Below are positions 1 through 11,161 of a stretch of 17,165 nt of DNA, piece after piece; positions within the stretch are counted from its first letter, which is position 1; each line of letters starts with the position of its first letter. This DNA is from Gammaproteobacteria bacterium. Lineage in GTDB: Bacteria > Pseudomonadota > Gammaproteobacteria > Xanthomonadales > Xanthomonadaceae. The stretch spans positions 1-17,165 of the forward strand of contig JANYBA010000133.1 in assembly GCA_025360985.1 (NCBI GenBank), read 5' to 3'. Position numbers and translations under genes: made by a program. The notes beneath the pieces are model-generated. The model made no database searches. It was not told where the DNA came from and was given only the letters and a program-made list of their open reading frames with translations.

Positions 1-342
1 GCCGTCGACCGAACCGAAGTTGCCCTGCCCGTCCACCAGCAGGTAGCGCAGCGAGAACGGCTGTGCCATGCGCACCAGGGTGTCGTAGACCGACTGGTCG
101 CCGTGCGGGTGGTATTTGCCGATGACGTCGCCGACGATGCGCGCCGACTTGTAGTAGGGCTTGTTGGAATGCGCGCCGAGTTCGTGCATGGCGAAAAGCA
201 CGCGCCGGTGCACCGGCTTGAGGCCGTCGCGGACATCCGGGAGCGCGCGACCGACGATCACGCTCATGGCGTAATCGAGGTAGCTCTTGCGCATCTCGTC
301 TTCGAGGTTGACCGGGATGATTTCTCTGGCGAGATCCGACAT
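1..342 (-). CDS. gyrA: DNA gyrase subunit A, N-terminal 114 residues (cut by window edge)
   Basis: GyrA is the DNA-cleaving subunit of gyrase, which introduces negative supercoils with GyrB. Reading leftwards from the ATG at 342-340, the protein begins [20 protein letters not shown] and continues with family hallmarks: [28 protein letters not shown], the helix [14 protein letters not shown], and [20 protein letters not shown]. The window ends at residue 114, just before the catalytic tyrosine (Tyr122 in E. coli), so that residue cannot be checked. The codon for residue 83 (bases 96-94) is CAG, glutamine, where E. coli has Ser83; residue 87 is Asp as in E. coli. The start is preceded by only a weak GGA, and a tiny ATG-GAA-CCC-TGA frame abuts it. 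A promoter lies about 75 bp upstream. Identity is certain; only the C-terminal part is missing. Confidence 0.98.
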   Translation of the reverse strand, partial: MSDLAREIIPVNLEDEMRKSYLDYAMSVIVGRALPDVRDGLKPVHRRVLFAMHELGAHSNKPYYKSARIVGDVIGKYHPHGDQSVYDTLVRMAQPFSLRYLLVDGQGNFGSVDG

Positions 343-408
343 TCAGGGTTCCATGATTCGTGGGGTTCCGGCCGGTTCCGGAACGCGGAATCCGAGCCTT
401 GGAAACGA

Positions 409-423
409 CAGGAAATTATAGCA
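409..423 (-). promoter_or_regulatory. gyrA promoter: extended -10 (TGC-TATAAT)
   Basis: On the minus strand a perfect TATAAT (plus bases 420-415) is preceded by TGC, giving the extended -10 form TGN-TATAAT. Transcription would start near 408, leaving a leader of about 65 nt before the gyrA ATG. No good -35 box lies at 17 bp, which is normal for extended -10 promoters. This is the best consensus promoter in the window. Between mtnA and gyrA there is no other candidate of this quality, so gyrA is probably transcribed independently of mtnA. Confidence 0.75.
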
Positions 424-426
424 GAA

Positions 427-438
427 CCGGCATGCCGG
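427..438. promoter_or_regulatory. 12-bp perfect palindrome just upstream of the gyrA -10
   Basis: CCGGCATGCCGG is a perfect 12-bp inverted repeat. It begins six bases upstream of the gyrA -10 hexamer, roughly where the spacer and -35 region would lie. It could be an operator for a repressor or activator of gyrA, or a coincidence in GC-rich DNA. On the minus strand it is not followed at once by a T run, so it does not look like an mtnA terminator. Confidence 0.3.
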
Positions 439-464
439 ATCGGGGCAAAATGCGGCTGGAAATC

Positions 465-479
465 AGCGCCTTAGGCGCT
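465..479 (-). terminator. Perfect 6-bp hairpin with the mtnA stop codon as its loop
   Basis: On the minus strand AGCGCC-TAA-GGCGCT forms a perfect six-base-pair hairpin whose three-base loop is the TAA stop codon of mtnA. It is followed by GATTTCC, which is too poor in T for a convincing intrinsic terminator. It may act as a weak terminator or protect the 3' end of the message; it may also be chance. Confidence 0.3.
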
Positions 480-1529
480 TGACACGGCCCCGAAAACCGC
501 CGCCATTTTCCCGGCGTCCGGGGCCTCGACTACGCCCCGTTCGGTGACCAGTCCATCGACCAGACCGGCCGGGGTGACGTCGAACACCGGGTTCCACGCC
601 GCGACCCCTTCCGCGACCACGCGGCGGTCGCCGGAATAGAGCAGCTCGCGCGGATCGCGCAGCTCGATTTCGATGCCGGCGCCGGTCGCCGTGGCCATGT
701 CGACGGTCGAGGACGGCGCCACCACCATGACCTTGACCCCGTGGTGGTGGGCGGCGATGGCGTGGGCGTAAGTGCCGATCTTGTTGGCGACATCGCCGTT
801 GGCGCAGATCCGGTCGGCGCCGACGATAAGCCACTGCACGGCGCCGGATTTCATGAGGTGGGCGCCGGCGCCGTCGGCGATGAGCGTCGCCGGGATGCCG
901 TCTTCCCGGAGCTCCCAGACGGTCAGGCGGGCGCCCTGCAGCCAGGGCCGGGTTTCGCTGGCGAAGACCCGTTCGATCCGGCCCAGGGCGACGCCGGCGC
1001 GGATCACCCCGAGCGCGGTGCCGAATCCTGCGGTGGCCAGCGAGCCGGTATTGCAGTGGGTCAGTACGCCAGATGCCGGGGCGAGCAATTCTGCGCCGAG
1101 CACGCCCATGCGCCGGTTGGCGGCGAGATCCTCGGCCTCGATGGCGCGCGCTTCGCGTTCGATGTCGGCGCGCCAGTCGCCGCCGGCCGCGGCGAGCACC
1201 CGCCGCATGCGCGCAATCGCCCACATCAGGTTGACCGCGGTCGGGCGCGAAGCATTCAATTCGTCGATGGCGGCGCGGATTTTTTCGGCAGCTTCGGCGC
1301 CGCTCGCTGCGTCGACGGCACGCGCCGCCAGCACGACGCCGTAAGCCGCGGCGATGCCGATCGCCGGGGCGCCACGGACGACGAGGTCGCGGATCGCGGA
1401 GGCGACGGCGCGCTCGTCGACGCAAGGCACGAATTCAACCGTGAAAGGCAACAGGCGCTGGTCCAGCAAGTCGAGGCGATCGCCTTGCCATCGGATCGGG
1501 CGAACGTGGTCGTAACGGTCGAAATCCAT
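471..1529 (-). CDS. mtnA: S-methyl-5-thioribose-1-phosphate isomerase
   Basis: MtnA converts 5-methylthioribose-1-phosphate to 5-methylthioribulose-1-phosphate in the cytoplasmic methionine salvage pathway, which recycles the methylthioadenosine left from polyamine synthesis. The 352-residue length is normal for the family. Visible hallmarks are RGAPAIG (residues 52-58), [10 protein letters not shown] with the catalytic Cys159, SETRPWLQG (191-199), VGADRI with the catalytic Asp239, and NKIGTY (250-255). The ATG at 1529 gives the expected N-terminus, with the typical IRW motif. There is no Shine-Dalgarno sequence; a TAGACT hexamer ends six bases before the ATG, which suggests a leaderless message. 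The gene runs divergently from the unknown protein starting at 1568 and in the same direction as gyrA. Other salvage enzymes (MtnB, MtnC, MtnD) are not adjacent here. Confidence 0.97.
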   Translation of the reverse strand: MDFDRYDHVRPIRWQGDRLDLLDQRLLPFTVEFVPCVDERAVASAIRDLVVRGAPAIGIAAAYGVVLAARAVDAASGAEAAEKIRAAIDELNASRPTAVNLMWAIARMRRVLAAAGGDWRADIEREARAIEAEDLAANRRMGVLGAELLAPASGVLTHCNTGSLATAGFGTALGVIRAGVALGRIERVFASETRPWLQGARLTVWELREDGIPATLIADGAGAHLMKSGAVQWLIVGADRICANGDVANKIGTYAHAIAAHHHGVKVMVVAPSSTVDMATATGAGIEIELRDPRELLYSGDRRVVAEGVAAWNPVFDVTPAGLVDGLVTERGVVEAPDAGKMAAVFGAVSSA

Positions 1530-1567
1530 GGCGCAAGTCTAGCAAGCTGGCGCGGTATGCTTGGCCC
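1530..1567. promoter_or_regulatory. 38-bp divergent region with two leaderless-type -10 hexamers
   Basis: Two divergent start codons are separated by only 38 bp. On the plus strand TATGCT (1555-1560) is followed by seven bases and then the ATG at 1568. On the minus strand TAGACT (1541-1536) is followed by six bases and then the mtnA ATG. Both fit the TANNNT spacing of leaderless promoters, and neither gene has a Shine-Dalgarno sequence. I see no convincing -35 boxes. Leaderless mRNAs are known to be common in Xanthomonas, as I recall. Confidence 0.45.
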
Positions 1568-2275
1568 ATGGCGACCCTCAAGCCCCGACGGCGCAAGACC
1601 GACATCGCTGTTGCGCCACCGCCCCTGACAGCGGGCATCGAGACCACCCTGCACGCCGCCTGCGTGAAGGCCGGCGCCGCTGCCGCCCTGCAGGTCGCGC
1701 TTGAGCGCGTGCCCTTGCTCAAGCCCTTCTTGCCCAAGCCGCTGGCGGTGGCCGCGCGCGGCGACGCCCCCGAGCGCTTGCAGCGGCTGCTGGTGAAGGA
1801 GATCTACGCGCGCCACCAGCTCAAGCCGATGCGCTGGGAGATCGAGGGCATCCTGGCCGTGGCGCAAACGCAAAGCGTGCTCACTCCGCTGGCGACGCAG
1901 GAAGGCCTGCAGTCGGTGCTGCGCTTTTGGGTGCCGGCGCCGTTGCGCGCGCCGCTGATCCGCTACACGCCACTGGAACCGCTGGTGACGGCGACGGCCA
2001 AGGCGATCGCCGCGACCTGGGCGGCCGGTCGCTACGCCGACAGCGTCTGCCGCTTGCGCAAGGCCGGCGCCGACTGGTTGCCGGCGCCCCTGACCGACGC
2101 GCTCGGCCTCGCGCCGGCAAAACTGAAACGCTGGAGCGCCGAAGCGCTGGCAGTGGCCTTGCCGCCGCTGCGCCTGGCCAGCGCCTGGGGTTGGAAAGCG
2201 GCGAGTTCGACGTTGTCGCTCCGCGTCGAACCGGTGGCGAAAACTGCCCGTAAGAAGCCGGCACGCCGCGCTTGA
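1568..2275 (+). CDS. Unrecognised basic protein, 235 residues
   Basis: I do not recognise this family. The frame uses the GC-rich codon pattern of its neighbours and fills the space between two clear genes, so it is probably real. The N-terminus is strongly basic (PRRRK at residues 6-10) and the C-terminus ends in a Lys/Arg/Ala/Pro tail (KTARKKPARRA, 225-235), as in histone-like or nucleic-acid-binding tails. The middle is Ala/Leu-rich and probably helical, with several Pro-containing stretches (KPFLPKPLA; FWVPAPLRAPLIRYTPLEP at about 119-137). Tryptophans recur in the second half. No signal peptide, clear membrane span or catalytic motif is visible. It starts with ATG and has no ribosome-binding site, but a -10-like TATGCT lies seven bases upstream. 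It is divergent from mtnA, and a diguanylate cyclase gene follows 75 bp downstream. No function can be assigned. Confidence 0.75.
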   Translation: MATLKPRRRKTDIAVAPPPLTAGIETTLHAACVKAGAAAALQVALERVPLLKPFLPKPLAVAARGDAPERLQRLLVKEIYARHQLKPMRWEIEGILAVAQTQSVLTPLATQEGLQSVLRFWVPAPLRAPLIRYTPLEPLVTATAKAIAATWAAGRYADSVCRLRKAGADWLPAPLTDALGLAPAKLKRWSAEALAVALPPLRLASAWGWKAASSTLSLRVEPVAKTARKKPARRA

Positions 2276-2350
2276 GCGCGTCCGGACAAATTGCCGTGGT
2301 TGTGATGGCAAGCACAGTGCACCTGCGGGAATTGCTCATAAGGTGCGCAC
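2276..2350 (+). promoter_or_regulatory. Short gap before the diguanylate cyclase with a possible start-proximal -10
   Basis: The 75-bp gap holds no gene. TAAGGT at 2339-2344 lies six bases before the ATG at 2351, so it fits the TANNNT leaderless pattern seen at the mtnA divergent region. The same bases include AAGG, which at seven bases from the ATG could equally serve as a Shine-Dalgarno sequence. The two readings cannot be separated by eye. No intrinsic terminator for the upstream gene is evident. Confidence 0.3.
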
Positions 2351-3471
2351 ATGGACCCGGCCGCCCCTGACGGACCCACGAACGCGCCCGGCTCGGACGC
2401 CTTCCGCGCGCTCAAGGCAGAGCTGGCGGAGTGCCGGGAAGAACTCGAACGGGTGCGCGCCGAGGAAAAACTTCGCAGCAGCGACCTCTCCCTGCTCGGC
2501 CGTTTCGGGAACCTCCTGCTCGGTTGCACCGACCTGGCCGAAGCCCTGCAAACCAGCGAACAGATGCTTTCGCAATTGCTGCCGGATTGCACGGGCACCA
2601 TCTATCCGCTGATCGACGGCGAGGGCTTGGCGGAAGCCACGCACTTGTGGGGTGTTCCTGTGGTCGAGACAGCGCTCCAGGCCAGCGCATCCGACTGCTT
2701 GTGCATGGATCGCAAGCGCGTGCAACGCGGTGGCAGCGAGGATCCCGCGAGCCTGTGCGCGCATTTTCAACTCAACGGCGGCGAGTCCGATTTCGCCACC
2801 GCTTGCGTGCCATTGTTCGCGCAGGGCGAATCCCTGGGTTGGGTCACCTTGACCGCGCCCGTGCCGCCCGGTATCGCCAAGCTGCAGCGGGCGATATTCG
2901 CGACCGACCAGCTCGCGCTAGCCTTGGGCAACTTGAAGCTGCGCCAGAACCTGCGCGATCTCTCGGTGCGCGATCCCTTGACTGGCCTGTTCAATCGCCG
3001 TTACCTCGCCGAGTCGCTGGGCCGGGAACTCGCGCGCAGCCAGCGCCGTGGACTGAAGGTCGCGGTGATGACTTTCGACCTGGACCATTTCAAGGATTTC
3101 AACGACAACTACGGGCATCAAGCGGGGGATGCGGTATTGGTGGCCTTCGCGCGCATGTTGCAGACCAATTCGCGCAACGAAGACATCGCCTGCCGGCACG
3201 GCGGCGAGGAATTCGTGGTGATAATGCCGGAAATGGTGCTGGACGTCGCCGAGCGACGCGCCCAGGAAATCATGCAGTCGCTGACCACGATCAGCGTGGT
3301 GCACGAAGGCCAGGCTTTGCCGAGCATCACCACTTCGATCGGCATCGCCATCTTTCCGGACCATGGCAAGACCCCGGATCGCCTGATGGCGCAGGCGGAC
3401 CTGGCCCTTTATCGCGCGAAATCGTTAGGCCGCAACCGGGCCGAAGTCGCGACCGAAGATCTCGGACTGGT

Positions 3472-3475
<4 letters not shown>
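2351..3475 (+). CDS. GAF-GGDEF diguanylate cyclase
   Basis: This 374-residue soluble protein is predicted to make cyclic di-GMP from two GTP. The N-terminus has a short charged, coiled-coil-like helix (about residues 16-45). A GAF-like sensor domain follows (about 46-195), with cysteines at 116, 118, 136 and 152 and the ending FAQGESLGWVTL. The GGDEF domain begins at LSVRDPLTGLFNRRYL (about 204-219). It has the metal-binding FDLDHFK with Asp243, the active-site GGEEF at 284-288, and the product-inhibition site RNED at 275-278, five residues before GGEEF. An intact active site plus I-site predicts an active enzyme under feedback control. No EAL domain or membrane segment is present. The stop codon overlaps that of epmA on the other strand. 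The signal sensed by the GAF domain is unknown. Confidence 0.93.
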
Positions 3476-7255
<3,780 letters not shown>

Positions 7256-7279
7256 GGAATCCTCCCCAGGGTTTGAATG

Positions 7280-10200
7280 CTAGGCCGCACCCGCCAGGCG
7301 CGTGGCCTCGGCCAGGTCCACCGACACCAGCCGGCTCACGCCGGGTTCGCGCATGGTCACGCCGGACAATTGCCGCGCCGCTTCCATGGTCGCCTTGTTG
7401 TGGGTGACGAACAGGAACTGCACCTTTTCGCTCATCTCGGTGACCATCGTACAGAAACGGCCGACATTGGCCTCGTCCAGCGGCGCGTCGACCTCGTCGA
7501 GCAGGCAGAAAGGCGCCGGGTTGAGCCGGAAAATCGCGAACACCAGGGCGACCGCGGTCAGCGCTTTTTCGCCGCCGGACAGCAGCGAAATGCTCGACAC
7601 GCGCTTGCCGGGCGGGCGCGCCATGATCGCCACGCCGGTATCGAGCAGGTCTTCGCCGGTCAGCTCCAGGTAGGCGTGGCCGCCGCCGAACAGGCGCGGA
7701 TAGAGCTCCTGGATGCCGGCATTGACCCGGTCGAAGGTCTCCTTGAAGCGACCACGGGTCTCGCGGTCGATCTTGCGGATCGCGCCCTCGAGCGTATCCA
7801 GGGCCGAGGTGAGGTCGGCGTTCTGGGCGTCGAGGTAGGTCTTGCGCTCGCTCTGTTCGGCGAATTCCTGGATCGCGGCAAGATTGACCGGCTCGAGCCG
7901 GTGCATCTTTGCCTCGATATCGGACAGCGTCTTGGTCCAGAGTTCGACGTCGGCCTTGGCCGGCAAGGACTGCAGCACCGCATCGAGCTCGAGGCCGGCG
8001 CCGGAAATTGCTTCGCCCAACTGCGCCGAACGCAAGGCCAGCGCCTGCTCTTCCATGCGCACGCGGGTGATCGCCTCGCGCTGGGCCAAGCCGCGCTGGT
8101 CGCATTGCTGGCGGGTCTGTTCGTGCCGGCGCAGTTCGCCCTCGATGCCGTCGAGCGCCGAACGCGCCGCGGCCAGGTCTTTTTCGTTGAGCACGCGCTG
8201 GTCGAGCACGGTCTGGCGATCGCCGTGCAGTCGCAGGATCGGCGCATCGCCGTCGGCAAGTTGCGCGACCAGTTCGTTCAGGCGCAGCTCGAGTTGCGCG
8301 CGCTGGTTGCCCATGCGCGCCAGCGACTGGCTGACCGCGACGATCCGCGCGCGTTGCGCTTCCAGCGCCAGCGCCATCTGGTGCGCCGTGTCGCGCGATC
8401 CGCTGGCGGCCTGCCGGGCCTGCTCGCGTTGCTCGCTGAGCGATCGGCGCTGGCCATCGAGTTGCTGGCGCTCGGTCTCGAAGCCGGCCATCCGCGCCAA
8501 GGCTTCCTCCAGCCGCTGGCGCGCCTCGCGGGCCTGGGTCTGCGCGTCTTCGAACGTCTGGGCGAGCGCCGCCTGTTCCAGGTCGATGTGCCCGAGCCGC
8601 GCCTGCGCCGATTCCACCCGGCCCTGCTGGCCCTGCAACTGCCCGGCCAACTCGGCAACGCTGCGGTGGCTCAGGTAAAGCGTGCGTTGCGCGTCTTCGC
8701 GCAGTTGTTCGGATTCGAGCAGCCGGTCGCGCATCGAGGCCAACGCTTCGTTGCAGGATTGTTCTTTCCTGGCGAGCGATTCGATGTCGGCGCGCAAAGA
8801 CTTGATTTCGCTTTCGCGCGCCAGCGCGCCTTGTTGCGATTCGCCGCTTCGTAGCACGCGCAGCCAGCCGGTGCCGAGCCATTCGCCCTGGCGAGTGACC
8901 ACCGCCTCGCCTTCGGCCAGACCATCGACGAGTGAACGCGCCTCTGCCGAACTGTCGGCGACGCGGATCTTGGCCAACAAGCGCCGCACCGAAGCCGGTC
9001 CCTGCACTTTGGCCGCCAGCGTGTCGGCCGGATACGTCGTTGCATCGCGCGCGCTCGACACCAGCGCGACCCGGCCCTTGCCGAGGCTGGACAGCCCCTC
9101 GAGCCACTCGGCGGGCGTGTCGACGGTGACCGCTTCGAGCAGGGTGCCGAGCACGGTCTCGACTGCGGCTTCCCAGCCTGCTTCGACTTCCAACGCTTCG
9201 CCCAGGCGGGGATTGCCGCCGATGCCCTGCGCATTGAGCCATTCGAGGGCGACGTTCTTCTCCTGGCCGAGCGCGGCGTGCTGCAACGCTTCCAGCGAGG
9301 CCAGGCGGCCGCGCGAAGCCTGGACCTGCTTACGCAATTCGGACAGCTCGTTCTGCAGTTGCCGCTGTTGCTCCTGCAATGCGGAGAGCGCGCCCTTGCG
9401 CTGCTCGAGCGCCGTCGCCAGGCTATCGAGGCCGGCTTTCTTTTCGTCGTGCTCGGCAGTCAGCGTCGCCAGCGCCGCCTGCAAGGCCTCGGCGTCCAAG
9501 CCGGCGCGTTCGCCGGCCAGCGTCTCGCGCCGGCGACCGGCGTCCTGCGCTTGCTTTTCGAGGTATTCGATCTTGGTCCGCTCGACCTCGGCCCAGCGCG
9601 AGGCCTCGGCCTGGGCGCGGGCATAAGTGTCCCAGCGCTGCTGCCAGTCGTGCAGGGCCGCTTCCGCCGCGCGCAGTGCGTCCTGGCGGGAGCTGTCGTC
9701 GCCGGTGAGGGCCGCGAGGCGCGGCTCGGCCTCGGCGATCGCGGCGCGAAGTTCGCCCAATTGCCGTTCGTCGCCGGTGATGTGCTCGCCGATCTCGGCG
9801 AACGCCGCATCGGCTTCGACGCGGGCGGTTTCCAGCCGCTGCTTCAGCTCGCGCTGGTGCTGGACCTGCTGCTCGATCCGCGCCAGTTCGGCGCCGATCC
9901 GGTAGCCCTCGCCCTGCACCTTCGACAGCGCTTCGCCGGCCTGGCCCTGTTGCACCCGGCACAATTCGATCTGCGCCTCGGCGGCGCGTTGTTCGGCCAG
10001 GATCTGCTGCAATGCGATCTCGTCCTGGGTCAGCGCCTCGCGGCGCGCGTGCAATTCGCCGTCGAGGCGGCGGTATTCCATCGCCTTGAGTTCGGCATCT
10101 TTCTTGATGCGGTCGGCGGCCAGGGCCTGGTATTGCTCGGCAGCGCGCGCCTGGCGCTTGAGGTGGTCGAGTTGCTTGTCGACTTCCTCGCGCAAGTCGG

Positions 10201-10783
10201 TGAGGCGGTCGAGGTTTTCGCGCGTGGCCTTGATCCGCGACTCGGTTTCCTTGCGCCGTTCCTTGTACTTGGAAATCCCGGCGGCTTCCTCCAGGTAAAC
10301 GCGCAGGTCTTCCGGCCGGGCTTCGATGATCTGCGAAATCATGCCCTGCTCGATCATCGAATAGCTGCGCGGACCGAGGCCGGTGCCGAGGAAAAGGTCG
10401 GTGATGTCGCGCCGGCGGCAGCGCGCGCCATTGAGGTAATAGTTCGACTGGCTATCGCGGCCGACCACGCGCTTGACCGAGATTTCGGCGAAGCGGGCGA
10501 ACTCGCCGCCGATGGCGCCGTCGGAGTTGTCGAACACCAGTTCCACCGTCGCCTGGCTGACCGGCTTGCGGGTCGAGGAGCCGGAAAAAATCACGTCGGT
10601 CAGCGAATCGCCGCGCAAGCGGCTGGCCGAACTTTCGCCCATCACCCAGCGCACGGCGTCGATGATGTTGGACTTGCCGCAGCCGTTCGGACCGACCACG
10701 CCGGTCATGTTGGTCGGCAGGTGCAGGACCGTCGGGTCCACGAAGGATTTGAAGCCGGACAGCTTGATCGTCGAAAGGCGCAT
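7280..10783 (-). CDS. smc: Chromosome segregation/condensation protein SMC
   Basis: Smc is the ATPase of the Smc-ScpAB condensin, which folds and separates replicated chromosomes. From the ATG at 10783 the protein is 1167 residues, the usual length. It begins MRLSTIKLSGFKSFVDPT, with Walker A GPNGCGKSN at 31-39. A long coiled coil leads to a hinge domain at about 514-655 (GIGGNPRLGEALEVEAGWE...). The coiled coil then returns to the C-terminal head with signature LLSGGEK (about 1067-1073) and Walker B FCLLDEVDAP (about 1092-1101). An in-frame TTG 33 bases upstream would add eleven residues that do not fit the family, so I reject it. No Shine-Dalgarno is visible, but a hairpin and a -10-like TATACT lie upstream. 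Its partners ScpA and ScpB are encoded 1.4 kb away on the opposite strand. It heads the smc-zipA-ligA-epmA operon. Confidence 0.97.
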   Translation of the reverse strand: MRLSTIKLSGFKSFVDPTVLHLPTNMTGVVGPNGCGKSNIIDAVRWVMGESSASRLRGDSLTDVIFSGSSTRKPVSQATVELVFDNSDGAIGGEFARFAEISVKRVVGRDSQSNYYLNGARCRRRDITDLFLGTGLGPRSYSMIEQGMISQIIEARPEDLRVYLEEAAGISKYKERRKETESRIKATRENLDRLTDLREEVDKQLDHLKRQARAAEQYQALAADRIKKDAELKAMEYRRLDGELHARREALTQDEIALQQILAEQRAAEAQIELCRVQQGQAGEALSKVQGEGYRIGAELARIEQQVQHQRELKQRLETARVEADAAFAEIGEHITGDERQLGELRAAIAEAEPRLAALTGDDSSRQDALRAAEAALHDWQQRWDTYARAQAEASRWAEVERTKIEYLEKQAQDAGRRRETLAGERAGLDAEALQAALATLTAEHDEKKAGLDSLATALEQRKGALSALQEQQRQLQNELSELRKQVQASRGRLASLEALQHAALGQEKNVALEWLNAQGIGGNPRLGEALEVEAGWEAAVETVLGTLLEAVTVDTPAEWLEGLSSLGKGRVALVSSARDATTYPADTLAAKVQGPASVRRLLAKIRVADSSAEARSLVDGLAEGEAVVTRQGEWLGTGWLRVLRSGESQQGALARESEIKSLRADIESLARKEQSCNEALASMRDRLLESEQLREDAQRTLYLSHRSVAELAGQLQGQQGRVESAQARLGHIDLEQAALAQTFEDAQTQAREARQRLEEALARMAGFETERQQLDGQRRSLSEQREQARQAASGSRDTAHQMALALEAQRARIVAVSQSLARMGNQRAQLELRLNELVAQLADGDAPILRLHGDRQTVLDQRVLNEKDLAAARSALDGIEGELRRHEQTRQQCDQRGLAQREAITRVRMEEQALALRSAQLGEAISGAGLELDAVLQSLPAKADVELWTKTLSDIEAKMHRLEPVNLAAIQEFAEQSERKTYLDAQNADLTSALDTLEGAIRKIDRETRGRFKETFDRVNAGIQELYPRLFGGGHAYLELTGEDLLDTGVAIMARPPGKRVSSISLLSGGEKALTAVALVFAIFRLNPAPFCLLDEVDAPLDEANVGRFCTMVTEMSEKVQFLFVTHNKATMEAARQLSGVTMREPGVSRLVSVDLAEATRLAGAA

Positions 10784-10799
10784 GGCAACCAAAATGAGC

Positions 10800-10871
10800 G
10801 GGCGGTGGCCGCCCAAGTGCTTGATTCAAAAAGGATAGCCGCGCTGCAACGTGCGGCATGACGGAAGTATA
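10800..10871 (-). promoter_or_regulatory. Possible smc promoter and leader hairpin
   Basis: In the 98-bp gap between bolA and smc, the minus strand carries TATACT (plus bases 10871-10866), a five-of-six match to the -10 consensus, though without a clear -35. About 50 bases downstream lies a perfect hairpin GGGCGG-CCA-CCGCCC (10814-10800), ending 16 bases before the smc ATG and followed by a short TTTT. A weaker stem (GCCGC/GCGGC, about 10833-10852) precedes a T5 tract and could be a bolA terminator. Together this may form an attenuated leader for smc. Confidence 0.35.
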
Positions 10872-10881
10872 ACCGCTGCGG

Positions 10882-11151
10882 CTAGCCCGGTGCCGAGGCT
10901 TTTATCGACAGGGCGTGGATATCGGTCTGCATCAGCCCCCCCACCGCCTCGTAGACTTTTCGGTGCATGGCCAGCGGCGCCAGGCCACGGAACTCCTCGC
11001 TGACCACTTCCACCGCGAAATGACCCCGGCCATCGCGCGCGCCGGCATGGCCGGCATGGCGGTAGCTCTCGTCGACGATCACCAGCTTCGAGGGCCGCAG
11101 CGACTGCAGGGCCTGCCGGATCTTCTCCACACGCGGCGATTCGGGGTTCAC
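10882..11151 (-). CDS. bolA: BolA family protein
   Basis: BolA-like proteins bind [2Fe-2S] clusters together with monothiol glutaredoxins, and some act as DNA-binding regulators affecting morphology and stress response. From the GTG at 11151 the product is 89 residues, a usual length. Family features are the N-terminal helix VEKIRQALQSL, SYRHAGHAG (29-37) with conserved histidines, GRGHFAVEVVSEEF (41-54), HRKVYEAVGGLM (63-74), and the C-terminal DIHALSIKA with the invariant His79 used as a cluster ligand. A longer frame back to an ATG at 11220 would run into yciI with a sequence unlike any BolA; a second GTG at 11130 is also possible. No ribosome-binding site is evident, so the start is uncertain. 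The yciI stop lies 10 bp upstream, so the two are probably cotranscribed. Confidence 0.9.
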   Translation of the reverse strand: MNPESPRVEKIRQALQSLRPSKLVIVDESYRHAGHAGARDGRGHFAVEVVSEEFRGLAPLAMHRKVYEAVGGLMQTDIHALSIKASAPG

Positions 11152-11161
11152 GGCGAAATGG

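Noticed and set aside
94..96. GyrA Gln83 as a recent resistance mutation
   Set aside because: As far as I recall, Gln83 is the normal residue in this bacterial group, so a recent mutation is the less likely reading.
10784..10816. Upstream TTG start for smc, adding eleven residues
   Set aside because: The family begins at MRLxxIKLxGFKSF, which matches the ATG at 10783; the added residues have no family support.
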